DNA of 64,000 nt. Origin: an uncultured Tateyamaria sp. (GTDB lineage Bacteria; Pseudomonadota; Alphaproteobacteria; Rhodobacterales; Rhodobacteraceae). Below are positions 49,170-58,460 of the stretch, piece after piece. Both the position numbers and the translations under genes were made by a program. A model generated the notes under the pieces. That model made no database searches. It was given only the letters and a program-made list of their open reading frames with translations, and was not told where the DNA came from. The DNA lies in NCBI RefSeq assembly GCF_947503385.1, contig NZ_CANNDO010000002.1:62001-126000 (forward strand), read 5' to 3'. Each line of letters opens with the position of its first letter. Position 1 is the stretch's first letter.

Positions 49170-50213
49170 ATGTCTGGCTACTTTTCGGAAATCGACTATT
49201 TCGGCACAGACGCGGATGAATTCATTGAAATCGCAGTGCCGACTGGCACGGATATATCCAGCTATTCCGTTCTGCTTTACGGCTCTACCGGCGAGGTCCT
49301 GTACACCTTTGGCCTGGGCGCTGTTCAAACCACGATCAACGGGCATGATGTCTATGTCATCGACGCCAGCAATCCGGCCTTCGACTCCGGCGGCGATGCG
49401 ACCGGGGTGATGTATCCAAACGATGCGCTGGCGCTTGTGGATGGCAGCAACACGGTGCTGCAATTCGTCTCTTGGAGCGGGAACACCCTTACGGCGACCC
49501 AAGGGGCCGCCAACGGGATGACCAGCACCAATGCAGGCAATGCAGAGGCGGCGAACCAGTCACTGCAAAGCGACGATGGCGGCAGCAGCTACTACGCCCA
49601 GACCTCGACGAACAAAGGGACAATTCCCGCCTGCTATGCGCGGGGTACGTTGATTGAAACGCCGCGCGGTGCCACGCGTATCGAATTTTTGCGACCGGGG
49701 GATCATGTTTGCACAGCCAACGGGGGTGCACAGGTGTTGCGGTGGGTCTGGACCCGAAAACAGATGTTTGCCAAAGGCGATGCAGCCCCGCCGATCTGCC
49801 TGCAAGCGGGATGCCTCGGGCCGGGCGTGCCCGCGCGCGATCTGGTCGTGTCTCGGCAGCACCGCATCGCCATCGGGGTGCAGGGACAGATCGACGTTGG
49901 CCCCCCTGCCCTTGCTCCGGCGCAGGCCTTGGTCGATCTGCCGGGTGTGCACGCAATGGCTGGCCGCCGTCAGATACAGTGGTGGCACCTGATCTGCGAC
50001 CGGCACTGTCTGATCCGTGCAAACGGCGTTCTGTCGGAAACGATGTTGCTGGGACCGCACGCATACCGCGCGTTCAGCCGTGCAGAACGCGCGTCACTGC
50101 GGCAGGCCATGGGCCGGTCGTTCATATTTGGAGCGATGGCACCGGCCCTGCCCTGTCCTTCGGTCCGCGTGGCGCGCGACCGGCTGTCCAAAGCGCCGCT
50201 CAACGCCCTTTGA
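49170..50213 (+). CDS. Hint-domain protein with lamin-tail-like N-terminus, paralogue 2
   Basis: A 347-residue protein. Residues 1-120 resemble a lamin-tail-type beta-sandwich ([32 protein letters not shown]...[20 protein letters not shown]), seen in bacterial extracellular nucleases. A Hint domain starts at C155 in [26 protein letters not shown], followed by [13 protein letters not shown] and [23 protein letters not shown]. It shares the Hint core with the protein at 9635-10711 but a different N-terminus. No signal peptide; surface export is inferred from the family. Its end overlaps the convergent HerA-like gene by 14 bases. Confidence 0.85.
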   Translation: MSGYFSEIDYFGTDADEFIEIAVPTGTDISSYSVLLYGSTGEVLYTFGLGAVQTTINGHDVYVIDASNPAFDSGGDATGVMYPNDALALVDGSNTVLQFVSWSGNTLTATQGAANGMTSTNAGNAEAANQSLQSDDGGSSYYAQTSTNKGTIPACYARGTLIETPRGATRIEFLRPGDHVCTANGGAQVLRWVWTRKQMFAKGDAAPPICLQAGCLGPGVPARDLVVSRQHRIAIGVQGQIDVGPPALAPAQALVDLPGVHAMAGRRQIQWWHLICDRHCLIRANGVLSETMLLGPHAYRAFSRAERASLRQAMGRSFIFGAMAPALPCPSVRVARDRLSKAPLNAL

Positions 50214-51744
50214 ACAGCCCTCCAAGCACGCCGCGCACGATGCGACGACCGGTGGTGCCCGTCAGTTCCTTGACCACCATCTTGGTCATGGCCTCGCCAA
50301 AACTGGCCCCGCGCCGCGTCGATTTCGAGGTTGATCGGGACACGCGCGCGCCCGAAAACCGTCGGGCCGCGTTGAATTCGCGCAGAACGGGCTGCATCTC
50401 TTCTGCTTTTTCCTCGGCCTCCGCCGCCTCTGTCGCGGCCTTGTCCGCTCGCGCCTTGAGGATTTCAAACGCCGATTTCCGGTCCAGCCGCTCGTCATAT
50501 TTTCCCGACATGTCGGACGCCGCCATGTGCGCGGTGCGCTCTGATTTGGTGATCGGCCCCAGTTGCGATGATGGCGGGCGGATCAAGGTTCGCTCCACGA
50601 TCCCCGGCACGCCCTTTTTCATCAACATGGACGTCACCGCCTCGCCCACGCCGACTTCGCGGATTGCCGCTTCGGTGTCGAAGCGGGGATTTTCGCGGTA
50701 GGTTTCGGCGGCAAGGCGCAATTCCTTGCGGTCCTTGGCCGTAAAGGCGCGCAGCGCGTGCTGGATGCGGTTGCCCAACTGACCAAGTATATCCTCGGGC
50801 ACATCCGCCGGGTTCTGGGTGATAAAGTAGACGCCGACACCCTTTGACCGGATCAGGCGCGCGACCTGTTCGACCTTATCCACCAGCGCCTTGGGCGCGT
50901 CATCAAAAAGCAGATGGGCCTCGTCAAAGAAGAAGACCAGCTTGGGTTTGTCCGGATCACCCACCTCGGGCAGTTCTTCAAAGAGTTCGGACAAAAGCCA
51001 CAACAGGAAGGTCGCATAAAGTTTGGGGGAGGCCATGAGTTTATCGGCGGCCAGAATGTTGACCATGCCGCGCCCGTCCGCGTCAGTGCGCATCAGGTCC
51101 GACAGCGCCAGCGCCGGTTCGCCAAACAGCCCCGCGCCGCCTTGGTTTTCCAGCACCAGCAGCCTGCGCTGGATCGCACCGATGGAAGCAGAGGACACGT
51201 TGCCATAGCGCAGCGATAGCGATTTGCCGTTCTCGCCAATCCACACAAGCAGCGCTTGGAGGTCCTTGAGATCAAGCAGCGGCAGCCCCTCTTCATCTGC
51301 AAGACGGAAAGCGATGTTCAAGATGCCTTCCTGCGCTTCGGTCAGATCAAGAAGGCGCGCCAGCAACAGCGGCCCCATCTCGGACACCGTTGTGCGCACC
51401 GGATGGCCCTGTTCGCCAAACAGGTCCCAAAACGTCACCGGACAGGCGTGATACGTGTAATCGTCAAAACCGATCTTTTGCGCACGATCCGTGAACGGAA
51501 CATGCAACTTGTGGGTTTCGGTGCCCGGTTTGGCGAGGCCGGACAGGTCGCCTTTGACGTCCGACAGGATCACCGGGACGCCTGCATTGGAAAATCCTTC
51601 GGCGAGGATCTGAAGCGTCACGGTTTTGCCGGTGCCGGTTGCACCTGCCACTAATCCGTGCCGGTTGGCGTACTTTAGCGTCAGTTCCTGACGCTGAGCG
51701 TAATCCACGCCCCCGCCGCCTATGAATAGCTTGTCGTTCATCAT
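50200..51744 (-). CDS. HerA-like ATPase (DUF853)
   Basis: A protein of about 514 residues. Walker A is [14 protein letters not shown] near residue 37 ([13 protein letters not shown]), and Walker B is [45 protein letters not shown] is the typical sensor region of DUF853/HerA-like helicases. The family couples ATP hydrolysis to DNA handling, but no NurA partner is nearby. Start is ATG 51744 (or the next ATG, 51741); codons up to 51786 are not family-like. C-terminal region is charged and coiled-coil-like ([17 protein letters not shown]). Confidence 0.88.
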   Translation of the reverse strand: MMNDKLFIGGGGVDYAQRQELTLKYANRHGLVAGATGTGKTVTLQILAEGFSNAGVPVILSDVKGDLSGLAKPGTETHKLHVPFTDRAQKIGFDDYTYHACPVTFWDLFGEQGHPVRTTVSEMGPLLLARLLDLTEAQEGILNIAFRLADEEGLPLLDLKDLQALLVWIGENGKSLSLRYGNVSSASIGAIQRRLLVLENQGGAGLFGEPALALSDLMRTDADGRGMVNILAADKLMASPKLYATFLLWLLSELFEELPEVGDPDKPKLVFFFDEAHLLFDDAPKALVDKVEQVARLIRSKGVGVYFITQNPADVPEDILGQLGNRIQHALRAFTAKDRKELRLAAETYRENPRFDTEAAIREVGVGEAVTSMLMKKGVPGIVERTLIRPPSSQLGPITKSERTAHMAASDMSGKYDERLDRKSAFEILKARADKAATEAAEAEEKAEEMQPVLREFNAARRFSGARVSRSTSKSTRRGASFGEAMTKMVVKELTGTTGRRIVRGVLGGLFKGR

Positions 51745-51796
51745 GTTAACTCTTTGTCCATGCACGGTTTCGCGACGACCATACAAAGTTAACCTT

Positions 51797-51895
51797 TTGA
51801 CGCCATAGTGATCTTCGTTCCCGCCTACATGTCCTCCTGGCGCGGAACACTTCCTCCCTGTCAGACTGGCCGCGCCTTGTGCGCGGCCTTTTTTT
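51797..51895 (+). ncRNA. Candidate small RNA with anti-Shine-Dalgarno motifs and terminator
   Basis: Upstream is a TTGACG (-35-like, 51797-51802) but no clear -10. The RNA would carry GTCCTCCTGG (51831-51840) and CTTCCTCCCTGTC (51850-51862), both complementary to ribosome-binding sites. It ends in a perfect terminator: GGCCGCGC (51868-51875), loop CTTGT, GCGCGGCC (51881-51888), then seven T. A competing stem GGCGCGG (51839-51845) with CCGCGCC (51870-51876) would put the CTTCCTCCCT in its loop. The motif resembles the alpha-r8/mmgR and CcsR-type small RNAs as I remember them; that link is unverified. Confidence 0.6.
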
Positions 51896-51933
51896 ATTTG
51901 TGCGCCCGACGTTTACCGACACGATATTAGCGG

Positions 51934-52043
51934 TTGACCGACGACTCACGCTTTCGTAACGTCTGCCCCATAAGTCGGCCAGTCCGACGGGGAGAGAAGA
52001 AGACGTGGGAAAAGGGGGCCGTTTGGTTCCCTTTTTCTGTTTT
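51934..52043 (+). ncRNA. Candidate second small RNA, complementary to its neighbour
   Basis: A strong promoter-like pair TTGACC (51934-51939), 17 bases, TAACGT (51957-51962) predicts a start near 51969. A terminator hairpin follows: arms 52010-52020 and 52025-52035, eleven pairs including two G-T, GTTT loop, then TCTGTTTT. The predicted RNA is about 75 bases. Its purine-rich segment 51976-51999 is almost fully complementary to 51850-51872 of the preceding RNA (nine perfect pairs, then 13 with one G-T and one bulge after a single mismatch). It could alternatively be the 5' leader of ialB, 117 bases further on. Confidence 0.5.
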
Positions 52044-52159
52044 GGACAAGGCATTTATCTGCCAACCTGTGGGATCGTGAATTTCTTGACCGTTTCGCGC
52101 TGACATGGCCCGCGCGGCATGTTAGCTACGCTCGAAACGCAACACCTACAGGGAATATC

Positions 52160-52789
52160 ATGCGCACTTCACTGTTTGCTCTCAGCCTTGCCCTTTTGGT
52201 CCCGTTCGGGGCATGGGCACAGTCCACGGACACCGAAGCCGCAGACACGGACACCCAGACCGAAGAAACCCAACAGGGTGACACGGGAATCGAGGACCAG
52301 CTGAGCCTCGGCGAGCCGGCCAATACCGAACCGCAAGTGGGCCAAACCTATATTCAGGAAAAGAATGGCGACTGGGAAATGCGCTGCATCCGGACCGAGG
52401 ATGGCAACGATCCCTGTCAGATGTACCAGTTGATGACTGACAGCGAAGGCACACCGGTTGCGGAAATTTCGATCTTCCGCCTGCCCGAAGGTGGCCGCGC
52501 GGTTGCCGGGGCGACGATCATCGTGCCGCTGGAAACCTCGCTGCCGGAACAGCTGACCATGCGTGTGGACGCCGGTCAGGCGCGCCGCTATCCATTCGCC
52601 TTCTGCAACACGGTCGGGTGCTATTCCCGCGTGGGTCTGGTGCAGGAAGAGGTCAATTCCTTCCGCCGTGGCAATGCAGCGACCGTGACGATCGTGCCTG
52701 CGCTGGCGCCGGATCAGAAGGTTGAACTGAAGCTGTCGCTGTCGGGCTTTACCGCATCGTTCGAAAAGACTTCCGTCGCGCAACAATAA
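52160..52789 (+). CDS. Invasion-associated locus B (IalB) family protein
   Basis: A 209-residue secreted protein. Signal peptide MRTSLFALSLALLVPFGAWAQS is followed by an acidic Thr/Glu/Asp-rich linker (residues 22-50) and the IalB domain: GDWEMRCIRTEDGNDPCQMYQLMTD, VAEISIFRLPEGG, then PFAFCNTVGCYSRVGLVQEEVNSFRRGN. The paired Cys (C76/C84-type and C-N-T-V-G-C) are family features. IalB was named in Bartonella but is widespread in free-living Alphaproteobacteria; the role is probably periplasmic and not about invasion here. A terminator follows. Confidence 0.9.
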   Translation: MRTSLFALSLALLVPFGAWAQSTDTEAADTDTQTEETQQGDTGIEDQLSLGEPANTEPQVGQTYIQEKNGDWEMRCIRTEDGNDPCQMYQLMTDSEGTPVAEISIFRLPEGGRAVAGATIIVPLETSLPEQLTMRVDAGQARRYPFAFCNTVGCYSRVGLVQEEVNSFRRGNAATVTIVPALAPDQKVELKLSLSGFTASFEKTSVAQQ

Positions 52790-52812
52790 ACTGCACGGAC
52801 GGACCATGACAG

Positions 52813-52842
52813 GGCCGCGGTTGGCAACGCCGCGGCCTTTGC
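52813..52842 (+). terminator. Hairpin terminator after ialB
   Basis: GGCCGCGG (52813-52820) and CCGCGGCC (52830-52837) form a perfect 8-pair stem with a 9-base loop, followed by a short TTTGCC. On the minus strand it also lies after the stop of the sulfotransferase-like gene, so it may serve both converging genes. Confidence 0.65.
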
Positions 52843-52846
52843 CGTT

Positions 52847-53725
52847 TCAGGGCGCCCGCTCCAGCGTGATACCGTCCATGGCCGCAATGCGGTCCAGATC
52901 GCGCGCATAGGTGTCGGCCCAATGTGTCACTTCCTCTGCGGCAAAGCTGGCAAAGCCGCGGGGTTCGCGGTCGTCGGCATGGGCTGCCACGACGCTTTGC
53001 CATTCGGTGCGCGTGATAGCCTCGTCCTTGGCATAGCGCGCCTGCAAAGCCACCAGCGCCGCTTCGGTCGCGCTGACGTTCATGTTTCGCACAGGCTCCT
53101 TGAGCGTCTCCGACGCCAGTACCGGCACCAAGCGCGCCAAAAGGGACGCGCTGGTGCCGCGCGCGGCGTAGGGCACCACCGTTAACCGTTCGGGCCGAAG
53201 CACATCCCGCAAAATGCCCACCAATTCCGGCCAACCGCGGTCCATCCGCATGTAATTCGGACGCAGCACGTCAAAGGGTGGCACCGGATTGTCTTCGGCC
53301 CGTTTACGAAACCCGGACACGAACAGCTGATCATAGGGCCGCACAACCAGCATCACATGCGCTATGGGGCCCGGCCACGCCTCGCGCAGCACGGCACAGC
53401 GTTTTTCGGCAGCCGGGTAAAACTGTCCCTTGATGAAATGCATCATACGGCCCGGTACATTCTCTTCGGACAGGATCAAGGGCAGTCCGCCCGAATGCGT
53501 CGACAGCAACCGCGTGGTCCGGATCGTCACCCGGCCCAGCTTGCTGTCACGTGGGCGCGGCAGCCGCAGCGCCAATGTGCCAGAAGGAATGTCATCGCGT
53601 GGGGGATAGGCCAGCGCATATCCGCGCGCCTGCACCAGCGCACGATTCTCGTGCAGGCACATCTGGAAAGATGACGTGCCCGTGCGGTGCGCGCCCGCAT
53701 GAATATAAAGCGGCTGATCACTCAT
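52847..53725 (-). CDS. Sulfotransferase-like hypothetical protein
   Basis: A 292-residue protein. The N-terminal LYIHAGAHRTGTSSFQMCL resembles the 5'-PSB (P-loop-like) site of sulfotransferases (G-x-H-R-T/S-G-T-S). Downstream are HVMLVVRPYDQLFVSGFRKR, comparable to the 3'-phosphate-binding R-x-P-x-x-x-x-x-S motif, and YMRMDRGWPELVGILRD. A role in sulfating a glycan or other acceptor is inferred. The start at 53725 is chosen by family-like N-terminus; the extension to 53797 is not. Convergent with ialB; divergent from the nucleoside hydrolase gene. Confidence 0.72.
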   Translation of the reverse strand: MSDQPLYIHAGAHRTGTSSFQMCLHENRALVQARGYALAYPPRDDIPSGTLALRLPRPRDSKLGRVTIRTTRLLSTHSGGLPLILSEENVPGRMMHFIKGQFYPAAEKRCAVLREAWPGPIAHVMLVVRPYDQLFVSGFRKRAEDNPVPPFDVLRPNYMRMDRGWPELVGILRDVLRPERLTVVPYAARGTSASLLARLVPVLASETLKEPVRNMNVSATEAALVALQARYAKDEAITRTEWQSVVAAHADDREPRGFASFAAEEVTHWADTYARDLDRIAAMDGITLERAP

Positions 53726-53844
53726 GGACCCGAGGGTTAAGCACAGGGCCCGGCACGCGCAAGGAATTGCGCAAGCGGGCGCGTCTGTTCTGGACATCAG
53801 GTGCCAAACTGGCCACGGTGCCGCGACATCAGAATGAGGCCCGA

Positions 53845-54786
53845 ATGCCCCCGCGCAAAATCATCATTGATACCGATCCAGGACAGGACGACGCCGTCGC
53901 CATTCTGCTGGCGCTGGCCAGCCCGGACGAGATCGACGTGCTGGGTATTACGGCTGTGGCGGGCAATGTACCATTGGACCTCACGGCAAAAAATGCGCGC
54001 ATTATCTGCGAGTTGGCGGGCAAAACGGATGTGCCTGTCTTTGCCGGATGTGATCGCCCGTTGGGCCGTGATCTGGTGACAGCCGAACATGTGCATGGCA
54101 AGACCGGGCTGGACGGACCGAACCTTCCTGACCCGACCATGCCGCTGTCCGATGGTCACGCGGTCGACTTTATCATCGACACGCTGCGCCGCGAAGAACC
54201 AGGCACCGTGACATTGTGCCCGCTGGGCCCGCTCAGCAATATCGCCACGGCGCTGCAACGCGCGCCCGAGATCGCCGAACGCGTGCAGCAGATCGTGCTG
54301 ATGGGCGGGGCCTATTTCGAGGTGGGCAACATCACACCCACGGCTGAATTCAACATCTACGTCGACCCGGATGCAGCTGAAATCGTTATGAAATCCGGAA
54401 TCGACATTGTGATCATGCCGCTGGATGTCACGCACAAAGCGCTGGTGACGCAAGCGCGCAACGACGCCTTTCGCGCCCTTGGCACACCCGTCGGCGTCGC
54501 AGTCGCCGAGATGACCGATTTCTTTGAGCGGTTTGACAAGGAAAAATACGGCTCCGCTGGCGCGCCGCTGCACGATCCTTGCGTCACGGCCTACCTGATC
54601 CGGCCCGACCTGTTCACGGGACGCCATGTGAATGTTGAGATCGAAACAGGTTCGGAACTGACGATGGGCATGACCGTGGCCGATTGGTGGCGCGTGTCGG
54701 ACCGCCCGGCCAACGCGACGTTCATGGGTGATATCGACGCTGACGGCTTTTTTGCGCTGCTCACTGACCGGCTGGCGCGGCTGTGA
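53845..54786 (+). CDS. Inosine-uridine preferring nucleoside hydrolase
   Basis: A 313-residue nucleoside N-ribohydrolase. The Asp-rich calcium/ribose site is KIIIDTDPGQDDAVAILLALASP (D9, D11, D15, D16), then LCPLGPLSNIATALQ, VLMGGAYFEVGNITPTAEFNIYVDPDAAEIV and HDPCVTAYLIRPDLF with the catalytic His. It cleaves the N-glycosidic bond of purine or pyrimidine nucleosides in the cytoplasm. The longer open frame to 53551 runs through the divergent sulfotransferase-like gene and is not coding. GTGA overlap with the next gene. Confidence 0.95.
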   Translation: MPPRKIIIDTDPGQDDAVAILLALASPDEIDVLGITAVAGNVPLDLTAKNARIICELAGKTDVPVFAGCDRPLGRDLVTAEHVHGKTGLDGPNLPDPTMPLSDGHAVDFIIDTLRREEPGTVTLCPLGPLSNIATALQRAPEIAERVQQIVLMGGAYFEVGNITPTAEFNIYVDPDAAEIVMKSGIDIVIMPLDVTHKALVTQARNDAFRALGTPVGVAVAEMTDFFERFDKEKYGSAGAPLHDPCVTAYLIRPDLFTGRHVNVEIETGSELTMGMTVADWWRVSDRPANATFMGDIDADGFFALLTDRLARL

Positions 54787-55232
54787 GCGCCGCCCTCACC
54801 CTTGCGCTGCCCGAGCATTTTGACCGGCTCGACGCGCTGGTCGCAGCCTTTCACGCCGAAGAAGGCATCACGCTGAACGCCGAGGCGCGCGCGGCAGGTT
54901 TGAAACCGCTGCTTGACGGTATTCCGCACGGTGCGGCCTATCTGATTGGTCCGCCGCGCGCACCCATCGGCTATGTCATCGTGACCTTTGGCTGGTCCGT
55001 GGAATTCGGCGGCATGGACGGCTTTGTGGACGAGATCTTTGTCAGGCCCGGTGTGCGCGGTCGCGGTGTTGCCAGCGAAGTACTGTTGGCCCTGCCCCGC
55101 GCCCTTGCCGGTGCGGGGGTCAAGGCATTGCATCTTGAGGTCGCACAGGACAACGAGGCGGCGCAGCGCCTTTATGCGCGCTCCGGCTTTGGCTTGCGCA
55201 GCGGCTACCACCTGATGACCCGCAAGCTCTAG
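54783..55232 (+). CDS. GNAT family N-acetyltransferase
   Basis: A 149-residue GNAT. The acetyl-CoA site is [22 protein letters not shown] (R-x-x-G-x-G/A), followed by [29 protein letters not shown], the standard beta-5 and C-terminal part. The start GTG overlaps the nucleoside hydrolase stop (GTGA), so cotranslation is likely. The substrate is unknown; coupling with nucleoside hydrolase suggests nothing specific. Confidence 0.88.
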   Translation: MSAALTLALPEHFDRLDALVAAFHAEEGITLNAEARAAGLKPLLDGIPHGAAYLIGPPRAPIGYVIVTFGWSVEFGGMDGFVDEIFVRPGVRGRGVASEVLLALPRALAGAGVKALHLEVAQDNEAAQRLYARSGFGLRSGYHLMTRKL

Positions 55233-55264
55233 TCACCGATGAGCTGCACGCTTATGTGTGGGCC

Positions 55265-56662
55265 ATGACCCTGCATATCCCCTTTGACAACAGCTATGCC
55301 GCGCTGCCCGATGCGTTTTACACGCGGTTGAACCCGACACCGGTCCGCGCCGCTGATACGCTCGCATGGAACGACGCGCTGGCGGGCGAATTGGGCATCT
55401 CCGGTCAGGACGCCGCCGTGTTCGCGGGCAATGTCGTGCCGGACGGGGCAGCACCACTGGCGCAGCTTTACGCCGGGCACCAGTTCGGCAACTACAACCC
55501 GCAGCTGGGGGACGGGCGCGCGATCCTGCTGGGTGAGGTGGTCGATGTGAACGGCGTGCGCCGGGACATTCAGCTCAAGGGGTCCGGCCCTACGCCTTAC
55601 AGTCGCATGGGCGATGGACGGTCCTGGCTGGGTCCGGTGCTGCGCGAATACGTGGTGAGCGAGGCGATGCACGCGCTTGGCATTCCGACCACCCGGGCGC
55701 TGGCGGCTGTGGCGACGGGCGAGCCTGTGTTGCGCGAACAAGGGCCCTTACCCGGTGCCGTGCTGACCCGTGTGGCGTCCAGTCACCTGCGTGTGGGCAC
55801 GTTCCAGATCTTTGCCCATCGCGGCCACATTGATGAGCTGCGTACGCTGACCGACTACGCCATCGCCCGCCACCACCCAGATGCGGACGGCCCGTTGGGC
55901 CTGTTGGCGGCGGTGTGCGCCGCACAGGCGGAACTGGTTGCGGCGTGGATGTCCGTAGGTTTCATCCACGGGGTGATGAACACCGACAATTGCACCATCT
56001 CGGGCGAGACAATTGATTACGGTCCCTGCGCCTTTATGGACGGCTATCACGAGGGGCGCGTCTACAGTTCCATTGATCAACAGGGCCGCTATGCGTTTGG
56101 CAACCAACCGCGCATCGCGGTCTGGAATATGGCGCAGCTTGCCACGTCCCTGATCCAGCTCTTTGACGACAAGGACGCCGCCATCGAACAGGCGACAGCC
56201 ATCGTGCACGCCATGCCCGAGCAGGTACAGGCGGCATGGCTGCGCCGGTATGGGGCCAAGATCGGGCTGAGTGATGCCACGGCAGAGGATCAACCACTGA
56301 TCGAGGACTTGCTTGCGCTGATGCAGGCGCAGGGGGCGGATTTCACCAACACGTTTGCGGCACTGGGCACCGACACCGCGCGGGACCAGTTCACTGACCG
56401 GGACGCCTTTGATACGTGGCAGGTCAGGTGGCGCGACCGGAACCCCGATATGTCCGTCATGGCGCAGGCCAACCCACAGATCATCCCGCGCAACCACCGG
56501 ATCGAGGCGATGATCGAGGCCGCCGTCGCGGGCGACATGGACCCGTTCCAACGCCTGATGACGGCGCTGGCGCAGCCCTATGACGTGGCGGCTGCGTTCG
56601 ACGATCTGCGCCGCCCACCCACCGACGACGAGATTGTGCCTGCCACCTTCTGCGGCACCTAA
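55265..56662 (+). CDS. selO: SelO/YdiU family protein adenylyltransferase
   Basis: A 465-residue pseudokinase-fold AMP-transferase (UPF0061), near the E. coli YdiU length (478). Family hallmarks: [71 protein letters not shown], the metal/catalytic [24 protein letters not shown], and C-terminal TFCGT with the redox Cys. It transfers AMP to Ser/Thr/Tyr of partner proteins, in a redox-linked manner. ATG 55265 is used; GTG 55256 would add three residues. Convergent with the EamA gene (4-base overlap). Confidence 0.95.
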   Translation: MTLHIPFDNSYAALPDAFYTRLNPTPVRAADTLAWNDALAGELGISGQDAAVFAGNVVPDGAAPLAQLYAGHQFGNYNPQLGDGRAILLGEVVDVNGVRRDIQLKGSGPTPYSRMGDGRSWLGPVLREYVVSEAMHALGIPTTRALAAVATGEPVLREQGPLPGAVLTRVASSHLRVGTFQIFAHRGHIDELRTLTDYAIARHHPDADGPLGLLAAVCAAQAELVAAWMSVGFIHGVMNTDNCTISGETIDYGPCAFMDGYHEGRVYSSIDQQGRYAFGNQPRIAVWNMAQLATSLIQLFDDKDAAIEQATAIVHAMPEQVQAAWLRRYGAKIGLSDATAEDQPLIEDLLALMQAQGADFTNTFAALGTDTARDQFTDRDAFDTWQVRWRDRNPDMSVMAQANPQIIPRNHRIEAMIEAAVAGDMDPFQRLMTALAQPYDVAAAFDDLRRPPTDDEIVPATFCGT

Positions 56663-57534
56663 CGGCGGTTAATCAGGACAAGGCCCACCGCAACAAGCGC
56701 CAGCGCCAGCCAGATGCGCAGCCCCGTCTCTTCGCCCAGCAACGCCCAGCCAAGGGCAACGGCAAAGACTGGCGACAGAAAGCTGAAGGAGGCGACGCCG
56801 GAGGCGGGATAAATCTTCATCAGCCAGAACCAGAACAGAAAACCAAAGCTGGCGATAAACACCATTTGGTAGCCAAGGCTGACCCAGTGGATCAGCGCCA
56901 GATCACGCACCAGCGGGCCGAAACCGGGTGCCAGTACGATCAAAACGGGAGCCGAAACCAAAAGCTGCCAGAAGAGCTGTTGTTCCGCCGGGATACGCGA
57001 CAACGGCGTGACCCGCACGCACAGCGCAATGCCCGCCCAACACAGTGCCGCGCCCAACGCCATCAGGTCGCCCAACAGATTGCCCGGCCCCGACCCGCGA
57101 TCCGCCAGCGCGATCACGACACCTGCCATGGCCAGGATAAGGCCGACGCCCCGCAGGGCGGTCAGACGCTCTCCGGGCAGTACAAAATGGGCAGCCAGCG
57201 CCAGCCAGACCGGCATGGAATAAAACACGATGGATGCGCGGGCCACGGTCGTGAGATCCAGCGCCGAGAACAGGAACATGAACTCAATCGCAAAGAGCAG
57301 ACCGGCAATGATCCCGGCCATCCGCCCCTCGGACGGCAGGCGCAACGGCACGCCCCGCGCCCACATCCACAGTCCAAGCAAAACCAGCGCCCCGGCAGAC
57401 CGCAGCCCGGCCATGAACACAGGTTGAAACCCGCCATTGGCAAACTTGATCACCACCTGATTAAACCCAAGGTTCAGCGAAAACAGCGTCAGCGCCACGA
57501 TGCCGAACAGATCGATATGGGATTTGCGCTCCAT
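56659..57534 (-). CDS. EamA/DMT family transporter
   Basis: A 291-residue membrane protein with ten predicted helices in two EamA repeats (about residues 10-135 and 148-285). Typical features are the [36 protein letters not shown] opening and the second-repeat [60 protein letters not shown] members export amino acids or other metabolites; the substrate is unknown. Its stop overlaps selO on the opposite strand; the gene is monocistronic. Confidence 0.88.
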   Translation of the reverse strand: MERKSHIDLFGIVALTLFSLNLGFNQVVIKFANGGFQPVFMAGLRSAGALVLLGLWMWARGVPLRLPSEGRMAGIIAGLLFAIEFMFLFSALDLTTVARASIVFYSMPVWLALAAHFVLPGERLTALRGVGLILAMAGVVIALADRGSGPGNLLGDLMALGAALCWAGIALCVRVTPLSRIPAEQQLFWQLLVSAPVLIVLAPGFGPLVRDLALIHWVSLGYQMVFIASFGFLFWFWLMKIYPASGVASFSFLSPVFAVALGWALLGEETGLRIWLALALVAVGLVLINRR

Positions 57535-57654
57535 GAGCGGGACTTGGCCGGGAGCGCGTCCAAAATGTCAATGCGCCGCAAATATTCCCCGCCCATGAGG
57601 GCCGCCCCTGTGCAAGGCTGGTGCCAATCGATTCTGAACGCGGGGGAAAGCGAT

Positions 57655-58443
57655 ATGAGCTTGATGAAAACATTGGCCAAAGTGGCCATCGGCGTAGCGG
57701 TGGCCAAGGGGGCCAGTGCCATGATGAACCGGTCGGGTGGCAGCGGTGGCGGCGCCGGGCTTGGTGGCTTGCTTGGCGGATTGCAAAGCGGTGGCGCTGG
57801 TGGTGCTGGTGGGATGCAGAACATGCTGGGCGGTCTGATGGGGGGGGCTGGTGGCAGTGGCGGCGGTCTCGGCGGCTTGCTCGAAGGGTTGAACGGATCA
57901 CAAGGCGGCGGCGGTTTGCAGGGTATGCTGGGCGGTTTGGCCGCGGGCGGCGGTGCTGCAGGCCTGATGGGTGCGCTGGGCGGGCGTGCCGCGGCGCGAC
58001 CTGCGGACAACGGCGCGAGCTTTGGGCAGGTGCTGAATTCGCAATTCGCCGAAACGCCCGAGCCCGAGATTGAACCCACCGCAGATCAGGAGGCCGCTGC
58101 GGCGCTGATGCTGCGTGCGATGATCCAAGCGGCGAAGTCCGACGGTCAACTGGATCAAGGCGAAGAAGACAAACTAATGAAGCAGTTGGGCGGCGATATT
58201 GATGCGGATGAGGCGGCATTCCTGCGCGCCGAGATGGGCAAGCCCGTCGATGTGGACGCGTTGGTCGCGGACGTGCCGCGCGGGTTGGGGCCGCAGGTCT
58301 ACGCCATGTCCCTGCTGGCCATTGACCTCGACAATCAGGCCGAGGCTCAGTACTTGCATTCCCTCGCGCAAGGCATTGGAATGGATGCTGAAAACGTCAA
58401 CGGTATCCACGGGCAACTGGGTGTGCCGTCGCTTTATGCCTGA
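57655..58443 (+). CDS. DUF533/TerB-like protein with Gly-rich N-terminal half
   Basis: A 262-residue protein. Residues 25-110 are extremely Gly/Leu/Met-rich (repeated GGLLGGL and GGAGG units), probably disordered. The C-terminal part (about 140-262) is helical: ADQEAAAALMLRAMIQAAKSDGQLDQGEEDKLMKQLGGDIDADEAAFLRAEMGKPVD, the TerB/DUF533 (YebE) pattern with acidic D-G-x-L-D. A short N-terminal hydrophobic stretch (residues 5-22) could be a membrane anchor. GGGGGAAAGCG precedes the start. The function is unknown; stress-related in some relatives. Confidence 0.82.
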   Translation: MSLMKTLAKVAIGVAVAKGASAMMNRSGGSGGGAGLGGLLGGLQSGGAGGAGGMQNMLGGLMGGAGGSGGGLGGLLEGLNGSQGGGGLQGMLGGLAAGGGAAGLMGALGGRAAARPADNGASFGQVLNSQFAETPEPEIEPTADQEAAAALMLRAMIQAAKSDGQLDQGEEDKLMKQLGGDIDADEAAFLRAEMGKPVDVDALVADVPRGLGPQVYAMSLLAIDLDNQAEAQYLHSLAQGIGMDAENVNGIHGQLGVPSLYA

Positions 58444-58460
58444 CCGCGCAGCGCCCTGCG

